Source: a virus
DNA: 26,362 bases
IMG/VR virus record: IMGVR_UViG_3300025073_001074
Coordinates: 1-26,362 of that record
Strand: one strand, 5' to 3'
The notes under the pieces: generated by a model
Told to the model about the DNA's origin: nothing
Databases searched by the model: none
What the model saw: only the letters and a program-made list of their open reading frames with translations
Translations under genes and position numbers: made by a program
Shown: positions 21,921-26,362 of the stretch, piece after piece
Layout: each line of letters starts with the position of its first letter
How positions within the stretch are numbered: position 1 is the first letter of the stretch

Positions 21921-22866
21921 TGAATAATCCAAAATCATTTTTAGATAAATACTCTACATTACTAATAGGAAGATACTCGTCAGCATTAGGAATTGTAATT
22001 CCTAATTGTTTTGCAATCGTGTCCTTATTAGAACAAGAATAATTAAAAGAAGCATAATTATCTTGATTCAAATCTTTATTTCTACCGCAACTCCTAAATA
22101 GACAACCAAAAGCTTCTGATAAAGCATAATTCTGATGATATTCACAGATTCTTTTCCAGTCACATGAGGGTCTTAGATAACTACCCAATAAAGGAAATAC
22201 TTTATGCACTTCTTCTCTAATTAACCATGCCACTGCTACGGTATCTGCTTGTTCGCAATTTTTCAATCTTTTATTACAAAAATTTCTTAAAGCCATATAA
22301 TTCATAGACATTGAAAAATTATGACAAGCAGAAATAGGGAGTAGAGCTCTTGCATCTTGCCAATTTGATTGTCCCTCAGAAATTAATCTATGGTATTCCT
22401 TTTTTGCCATATTGCAAGATATCTTAAAATTATCAAGAGATTGCGCATCATCCCAAATTGACTGTGGCACTCTAAATCCTATGTCAGAATGATCATTGTC
22501 GCGCCAACCCTGACTCGAAAATACTGCCCCTATTCTAGCTCTCGCTATTTGGTCAAACGCTGATCTAGAACATTTTTCTATTGCAAAACAAAATGTGGGT
22601 TCTTCCATTGCGTTAGGCAAAGCTTTAAATTCTAATATTGCTTTTATTACCTGGAATTTGCCTTCTAAAGAAGTTTCATGCCATTTATCTATAGTATTTC
22701 CCCATGTTGAAGTTGCCATATTATACATCGCTTTATATGGGTTAATGTTATAATCCATTAGTTTTACTGAAATTCCTTTTACACCCTCATAGAATTCAGT
22801 TTTAAGTTCTACGTTTTCTTTGGGATTTGTTCCCATTATTTTTCTTAATTCACCTATGCTATTCAC
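21910..22866 (-). CDS. Divergent ThyX-like flavin-dependent thymidylate synthase homologue
   Basis: The 318-aa protein matches the ThyX fold: FCFAIEKCSRSAFDQIARAR (92-111), DARALLPISACHNF (171-184), NYMALRNFCNKRL (189-201) and a Gln/Ala/IREEVHKVFPLL helix (205-227). The signature R-H-R-x7-S is altered to R109-A-R111 followed by SSQGWRDN, so the FAD-binding His and the Ser/Arg-Tyr pair are not conserved. It is also longer than typical ThyX (about 220-250 aa), with a roughly 60-residue C-terminal addition. It may still make dTMP, or may transfer a different one-carbon unit to dUMP or dCMP. The GTG start at 22866 overlaps the upstream TGA and has GAGG eight bases upstream. Confidence 0.78.
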   Translation of the reverse strand: MNSIGELRKIMGTNPKENVELKTEFYEGVKGISVKLMDYNINPYKAMYNMATSTWGNTIDKWHETSLEGKFQVIKAILEFKALPNAMEEPTFCFAIEKCSRSAFDQIARARIGAVFSSQGWRDNDHSDIGFRVPQSIWDDAQSLDNFKISCNMAKKEYHRLISEGQSNWQDARALLPISACHNFSMSMNYMALRNFCNKRLKNCEQADTVAVAWLIREEVHKVFPLLGSYLRPSCDWKRICEYHQNYALSEAFGCLFRSCGRNKDLNQDNYASFNYSCSNKDTIAKQLGITIPNADEYLPISNVEYLSKNDFGLFNAD

Positions 22867-23714
22867 TTCAATTCCTCAATTTCTTTAATATTCCTTATAT
22901 CTACTCCAAATTGATACGCCTTTATTCCCAATGCCTTAAAATCACTACAAGTATCTTTATTGTCATCAATAATAAATTTTATATTATTTATCCCCTTGCA
23001 ATCAATTATTTTTCGATTCTCTGATGAAAGCAAATAATCATAGGGAATACTATTATCTGATAACCATTGTAATGTATAAGAATACATTAAAAAGTATTTC
23101 GAAAAGGGCCTATTTGTAAATAATATTATTTTATACTTTTTAAGTTTAAGTTTATCTAATGCTTCAATAGATGAGGGTATTACTTGAAGTTTAGATTTTG
23201 CGTCGCTAGATCTATATAAATGTTTATAGCGTTCATATTCTACAGGATTATTAATATATTCGCTATATTCTTTATTATATGTAGATAGCACCCAGTCATA
23301 AAAGCATACTGGATAATTGTTTAATACGCCATCGATATCAATTAAGCAAATATTATCCTTATTATTAGAAAGTTCTTTATCTTGAATCCATCTTCTTTCT
23401 ACCTCCAAAGATTTCAAAGTAAATATTTTTGATATTACTTCTACATCCATTCCCCAGATATACATTAATCCCCACAAATATTTCTGAACATCTATAAGCT
23501 CTGTGTAAACATTGTCTATGTTCAACTCTTTATTTTCAGCTCTATGGCTTTTCCAATTTAGTTGTTCTAATACTTCATCACATTCACTATGTAAAGACAA
23601 GATATATTCTTTTGTGAGCCTAACTTTATCAGCATAAGTAATAGGATGTTTTACACCATAATCAACTAATATTTTATCAGTAAATCTTTTTTGTATATTA
23701 TACAGTTCTTCCAT
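22863..23714 (-). CDS. Fusion of MazG/dUTPase-like pyrophosphohydrolase and HAD nucleotidase
   Basis: Numbering includes one extra leading residue. The N-terminal half (about 1-115) is all-helical with HSECDEVLEQL (E45, E48) and TELIDVQKYL (E73, D76), the E-x2-E...E-x2-D set of all-alpha NTP pyrophosphatases. The C-terminal half (about 122-284) is a HAD phosphatase: LIDIDGVLNN (D127, D129), ILFTNRP (T201) and IIDDNKDT (D251-D252), like 5'(3')-deoxyribonucleotidases. One chain could thus convert a dNTP to dNMP and then to the nucleoside, removing a chosen base from the pool. Substrates are unknown. ATG 23714 has AAGGTG upstream. TTG 23717 is an alternative start. Confidence 0.78.
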   Translation of the reverse strand: MEELYNIQKRFTDKILVDYGVKHPITYADKVRLTKEYILSLHSECDEVLEQLNWKSHRAENKELNIDNVYTELIDVQKYLWGLMYIWGMDVEVISKIFTLKSLEVERRWIQDKELSNNKDNICLIDIDGVLNNYPVCFYDWVLSTYNKEYSEYINNPVEYERYKHLYRSSDAKSKLQVIPSSIEALDKLKLKKYKIILFTNRPFSKYFLMYSYTLQWLSDNSIPYDYLLSSENRKIIDCKGINNIKFIIDDNKDTCSDFKALGIKAYQFGVDIRNIKEIEELK

Positions 23715-24459
23715 CAAGCACCTTTATAACTTTATGATAAGTAGTATCAATTCTCTCTTTCTTATCCCATGCACCAAAACGTCCTATTCTTATAACATTC
23801 TCATTGAATCCTCCGCCAATGACATTAGTAGTAGTAACTTTTATAGTAGCTTTGTAGTCAGCATCAATTTGTGTTTTTGCTTCGATAAATGCACTATTAA
23901 ATACTGTGCCAAATCTAAGATACACACTATCAGGCAAAGTATCATAGAAACAGAAATTAAGGTTAGCAAGATCATGATAATGTTTAATAAAACTAATCCT
24001 AAAACAGCAATTTCCAGGAAAGAAAAAATTAAATGGGATACTTGAAAATACTAAATCATACTTGGTAGATAAAGAGTTAACATCAGCAATACTAGTAATT
24101 CTTAAGTTCAACATTTGACCTTTAGCTATATTATATAAAAAATTAATTGCTTCGCGAAGATTATAAATCTCCTGGTAACCACATCGAACATTGTTCTTCA
24201 TCTGTGTGTTGTCATAGACTTTTTGACTATAGTTTTCACTAGCAACTTTTAAATCACAATTATTCGGAATAATTTGGTGAAGCAATGAGCTGGGTTTTAA
24301 AGGTAGTCCACATGATTCATGCAAATAATGAAATCCTTCTACAATGGGCACTTTAATATTATCAGAGATAATTTGAGGATATACACCCCTGTTCAAACAT
24401 GCCCAATAAGCCATTAAACCTGAGGGCCCAGATCCTAAAATAGCTACTTTCAACTTCAT
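23698..24459 (-). CDS. FAD-type oxidoreductase of a phage-associated family
   Basis: The 253-aa protein begins with a Rossmann FAD-binding motif, VAILGSGPSGLMAYWACLNRG (5-25), the GxGxxG form. It continues with PIVEGFHYLHESCG, a segment ending KVYD, NLREAINFLYN and YDLVFSSIPF (about 152-161). This layout matches a family of FAD oxidoreductases common in phages and their hosts, often beside MazG-like genes, of unknown substrate. There is no second NAD domain. The gene overlaps the stop of the preceding small gene (ATGA) and runs into the MazG-HAD fusion gene, so it is probably part of the same pathway. Confidence 0.68.
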   Translation of the reverse strand: MKLKVAILGSGPSGLMAYWACLNRGVYPQIISDNIKVPIVEGFHYLHESCGLPLKPSSLLHQIIPNNCDLKVASENYSQKVYDNTQMKNNVRCGYQEIYNLREAINFLYNIAKGQMLNLRITSIADVNSLSTKYDLVFSSIPFNFFFPGNCCFRISFIKHYHDLANLNFCFYDTLPDSVYLRFGTVFNSAFIEAKTQIDADYKATIKVTTTNVIGGGFNENVIRIGRFGAWDKKERIDTTYHKVIKVLDGRTV

Positions 24460-24773
24460 TTATTGCTTTTCTTTTCTATGGCTAACACAGCTTCTTTTAG
24501 TATTTTTACTTCATTTCTAAGCACTTTTACTACTTCTACTAGCGATTTCTTTTTCTCTACGTCTAAATCAGTAAATTCCTTTTCTAACAATGTTTCCAGT
24601 TGTGTCGAAGCTTCATCCCAAACTTTTGGTAAAGCTTTTCTTACTAGTTCAAGTTCCTTGTCTACATTACTAACATCTACTTCTTGCACTGACACTGCGG
24701 GTCGTATAAATTCAAAATTATCACCCTTTGGTAATTTTAAAGTTAATCCCAAATCTACGCTTACCTTCGCCAT
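24456..24773 (-). CDS. Conserved phage-type helical protein (105 aa)
   Basis: The N-terminal part, KVSVDLGLTLKLPKGDNFEF then IRPAVSVQEVDVS, resembles a widespread small phage protein family with 'nlG.ti.l..yesir.dvg.e' pattern. The C-terminal part is a charged helical segment that may form a coiled coil (LETLLEKEF, LVEVVKVLRNEVKILKEAVLAIEKK). A strong SD AAGGAG precedes ATG 24773. The function is unknown. Linkage to the SSB gene suggests a replication or recombination role. Confidence 0.62.
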   Translation of the reverse strand: MAKVSVDLGLTLKLPKGDNFEFIRPAVSVQEVDVSNVDKELELVRKALPKVWDEASTQLETLLEKEFTDLDVEKKKSLVEVVKVLRNEVKILKEAVLAIEKKSNK

Positions 24774-24829
24774 ATTTACTCCTTCATAACATTTATATTT
24801 GGTAGATTTTCTAATTTTGTTCCCAAATT

Positions 24830-25216
24830 TTATCTTCCTATTATATTATTCAATCTACGGTGTTCGTGTGGTTTATTTGAGTTTGCTATAATTTTTTCCA
24901 AGCCAAAAACCCTTTCTTCTAACAGTTTCACACGTTCTTCTAAACTTAATGTTTCTCTTATTTCCCCTGAGAAAAGAGAACCCACGGGATCGACAATTCT
25001 CGCGGTCACTGTTTGTTTTTTCTTCTTTCTAAGTTTTATGGGAACGTCATCAATTAAGAAACTCCCATGTAAAGGACAATCTTCAAGCATCCAATAGTTT
25101 CCGTTCCCCACACCTTTTCCATAATTATTATCCATTTGAGGACATGTACAACCTCTTTCTATTGCTTCCAAGCTTCCCGGATTATATGAAGATTTGTCTA
25201 ATTTTTTTATCTCCAT
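24830..25216 (-). CDS. Small conserved phage-type protein (128 aa) with Cys cluster
   Basis: The N-terminal half contains GSLEAIERGCTCPQMDNNYG and EDCPLHG (C23, C25, C47, H50), a very common small phage protein motif of unknown function, likely one zinc site. The middle is Lys/Thr-rich (RKKKKQTVTARIV), and the end includes SLEERVKLLEERVFGLEKII, a short predicted coiled coil. ATG 25216 is preceded by AAGAGG, a good SD. The candidate promoter at 25358-25386 would drive this gene and those downstream. Confidence 0.7.
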   Translation of the reverse strand: MEIKKLDKSSYNPGSLEAIERGCTCPQMDNNYGKGVGNGNYWMLEDCPLHGSFLIDDVPIKLRKKKKQTVTARIVDPVGSLFSGEIRETLSLEERVKLLEERVFGLEKIIANSNKPHEHRRLNNIIGR

Positions 25217-25419
25217 TTTTAAGCCTCTTTACGTCTTTTCTTATGTTTTATATTATTGGCTGCTAGGCAATTTCTTGCAATTAAAAAATCCGATTTAACT
25301 TACTCTTTAAAGTTATGCTCTACGAAAATACATTCTTTAAATTTTTGCACCAATATGAGTATAATTCTACTTTCCCCGCAACTCAATCGGAAAGAGTAGC
25401 TGACCACACTTTTTAACTT
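25217..25419 (-). other. Intergenic region of about 200 bases
   Basis: This is the longest non-coding gap in the window. It holds the candidate promoter at 25358-25386, a possible stem formed by CTAC-TTTCC/GGAAA-GTAG around 25367-25400, and a D-arm-like tRNA segment on the plus strand. No long T-run follows the stem on the minus strand, so a strong terminator is not seen. Confidence 0.6.
25358..25386 (-). promoter_or_regulatory. Candidate sigma70-type promoter
   Basis: On the minus strand TTGAGT (25386-25381) is separated by exactly 17 bases from TATACT (25363-25358), close to the TTGACA-17-TATAAT consensus. Transcription would start near 25350 and read into the 128-aa gene at 25216 and the operon beyond. 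It lies in the largest gap between genes, right after the SSB gene. By-eye prediction only. Confidence 0.4.
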
Positions 25420-26142
25420 TTAAAATAAACTGTCATTAGATTTAGTTAGTGAATCTAATATTTGCTGAGAACTTTCATCAGATTTTGTGTTTCCCCGTAT
25501 ACCGTCTGAAGAATACATTATTGTAAGTAAGTCTTCTAATGATTTTAAACCCTTCTTAGACTCAGTGACTATGCTAGAAGCTTTTGTTTTATCATCTGGC
25601 ATAAGAGCATACGTGGTATCATTCATACTGTCACCCTTGCGTTCCCAAGTATAGTCTCTATCTACTAGAGTCTTATATTTACCGTAATAACTAGTAAATA
25701 GGCCTTCTATATATCCGCCATTACCTTTTCCAGTAAAAAGCAACATTGGAAAATTTACTTTCTCTAAATATTTCTTTGTGGCAGAATCTAGTTTCCAATC
25801 AGTATCAGGCCTTTTTTGTCTGTGTTCAATCTCATAGACAAATATATACGCTAGTATTTTTTGTCTGATAGCTTTGTTTTCTTCAGTGAAATTATCGCCA
25901 CTGCATATCGGACAATCTCTACCCACACAATAAACATCTTTAGAGAATTTCTTTCCTGAGGGAAAGTTTATTGTATAATTATGAAATGGTACTTGAATAA
26001 TTTCATCACCATCAGTTAAAAATCTAAGCTTAACAGAATCACCACTACTTATCCTAAGTACTTTTATTAAATTATCTTTCTCGGATTTAGCTTTTTGAAC
26101 TTCTTCTGAATGCGCTTTTATATTTTGCAAACCTTTTAACAT
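25420..26142 (-). CDS. gp32-like single-stranded DNA-binding protein
   Basis: The 240-aa protein has an OB-fold-like beginning (LRISSGDSVKLRFLTDGDEI, 29-48) and a zinc cluster formed by H54, C72, C77 and C80 (VYCVGRDCPIC), as in T4 gp32 and its relatives. The chain ends with a flexible acidic Ser/Asp-rich tail finishing NDSLF, typical of SSB tails that bind replication partners. It coats single-stranded DNA during replication and recombination with RecA, polymerase and nucleases from the same transcription unit. The start has AAGGAG farther upstream and overlapping purine-rich sequence. It is probably expressed from upstream promoters. Confidence 0.82.
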   Translation of the reverse strand: MLKGLQNIKAHSEEVQKAKSEKDNLIKVLRISSGDSVKLRFLTDGDEIIQVPFHNYTINFPSGKKFSKDVYCVGRDCPICSGDNFTEENKAIRQKILAYIFVYEIEHRQKRPDTDWKLDSATKKYLEKVNFPMLLFTGKGNGGYIEGLFTSYYGKYKTLVDRDYTWERKGDSMNDTTYALMPDDKTKASSIVTESKKGLKSLEDLLTIMYSSDGIRGNTKSDESSQQILDSLTKSNDSLF

Positions 26143-26146
26143 TCTC

Positions 26147-26287
26147 TTATTTTTCTCCTTTCAATTTCAATTCTTTTTCAAAAAATCTTATAGCTTCGAC
26201 TATTTCTTCTTTAGTTCCAGTAGTAGAAATAAACGCTTCTTTATTATTTGACAAAGTGTATTTTACAGATACTGTTGAAACACCCAA
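26147..26287 (-). CDS. Small protein (46 aa), unknown
   Basis: A 46-codon ORF starts at TTG 26287 with GGAG six bases upstream inside the last codons of the previous gene. It encodes MGVSTVSVKYTLSNNKEAFI, a short beta-rich start, then EEIVEAIRFFEKELKLKGEK, a helix. The ending codons include AAAGGAG, which serves as a purine-rich SD region for the SSB gene. No family recognised, but spacing and SD support a real gene. Confidence 0.55.
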   Translation of the reverse strand: MGVSTVSVKYTLSNNKEAFISTTGTKEEIVEAIRFFEKELKLKGEK

Positions 26288-26288
26288 T

Positions 26289-26362
26289 TTATTCTCCTCT
26301 TATTAAATTTAATTTTTTTGATCTTATTCTTTCTTCTAAATCTTCTTTTGTATGTTCGTCAG
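26289..26362 (-). CDS. C-terminal end of a gene (start outside window)
   Basis: The last 23 codons, DEHTKEDLEERIRSKKLNLI then RGE-stop, are open to the window edge. They form a charged helix. The stop lies one base before the next TTG, and its codons AGA-GGA-GAA contain the SD of that gene. Function cannot be judged from this piece. Confidence 0.5.
   Translation of the reverse strand, partial: DEHTKEDLEERIRSKKLNLIRGE

Noticed and set aside
25371-25412. tRNA-like segment on the plus strand (CCCCGCAACTCAATCGGAAA and GAGTAGCTGACC)
   Set aside because: The D-arm (ACTC/GAGT with GG in the loop) looks convincing, but no anticodon stem, T-arm or matching acceptor 3' end follows and the next bases are the SSB coding end. 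At most a decayed 5' half or chance.

Overview
The window looks like part of the genome of a tailed double-stranded DNA phage (Caudoviricetes) with a low-GC host. The evidence is a terminase, a phage-type RecA, a RuvC-like resolvase, a T7-like DNA polymerase, a gp32-like single-strand-binding protein, inteins and a homing-type endonuclease, all in strongly AT-rich DNA. Every convincing gene lies on the minus strand, so transcription runs from high to low coordinates. Genes overlap by a few bases or sit within a few bases of each other. Many start with TTG or GTG behind strong AGGAG/GGGGG Shine-Dalgarno (SD) sequences, which suggests, but does not prove, a Bacillota-like host. No integrase, host gene or complete tRNA was seen.

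Layout in transcription order. (1) 26362-24456: the end of an unknown gene, a 46-aa protein, a gp32-like ssDNA-binding protein, a candidate promoter and two small conserved phage-type proteins. (2) 24459-17196: a nucleotide-metabolism and DNA-synthesis operon with an FAD-type oxidoreductase, a fusion of a MazG/dUTPase-like domain with a HAD phosphatase, a divergent ThyX, a family A DNA polymerase fused to a UDG-like module, a small dNMP kinase-like protein, an SDR/RmlD-like protein, a dCMP deaminase and a second MazG. (3) 17166-11459: RecA-like recombinase, a possible ADP-ribosyltransferase-fold protein, a nuclease reading frame apparently split by a Vsr-like homing-type endonuclease, an AAA+ ATPase and a Cas4/RecB-type nuclease. 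(4) 11466-6679: small proteins, RuvC-like resolvase and a class II ribonucleotide reductase carrying a 389-aa HNH intein. (5) 6666-2149: terminase small subunit, then a terminase large subunit in two genes. Its ATPase half carries a 122-aa mini-intein in the Walker B region, and its nuclease half is separated from it by HD hydrolase, RNase H and small membrane-protein genes. (6) 2139-1: small zinc-binding-type proteins, a DHH phosphoesterase and the start of a PI3K-like/SCO1664-type kinase.

The genes together suggest a phage that rebuilds the deoxynucleotide pool (reduction, deamination, methylation-type transfer, pyrophosphohydrolysis, dephosphorylation), copies DNA with its own polymerase, recombines it through SSB, RecA, RuvC and a Cas4-like nuclease, and packages it with a split, intein-bearing terminase. 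The most unusual points are the fragmented terminase, the RNR intein with a non-standard Trp-Asp C-terminus, the homing-endonuclease insertion, and a cluster that might serve a modified-base or pool-filtering pathway. All functional calls rest on motifs read by eye; no database search was run.
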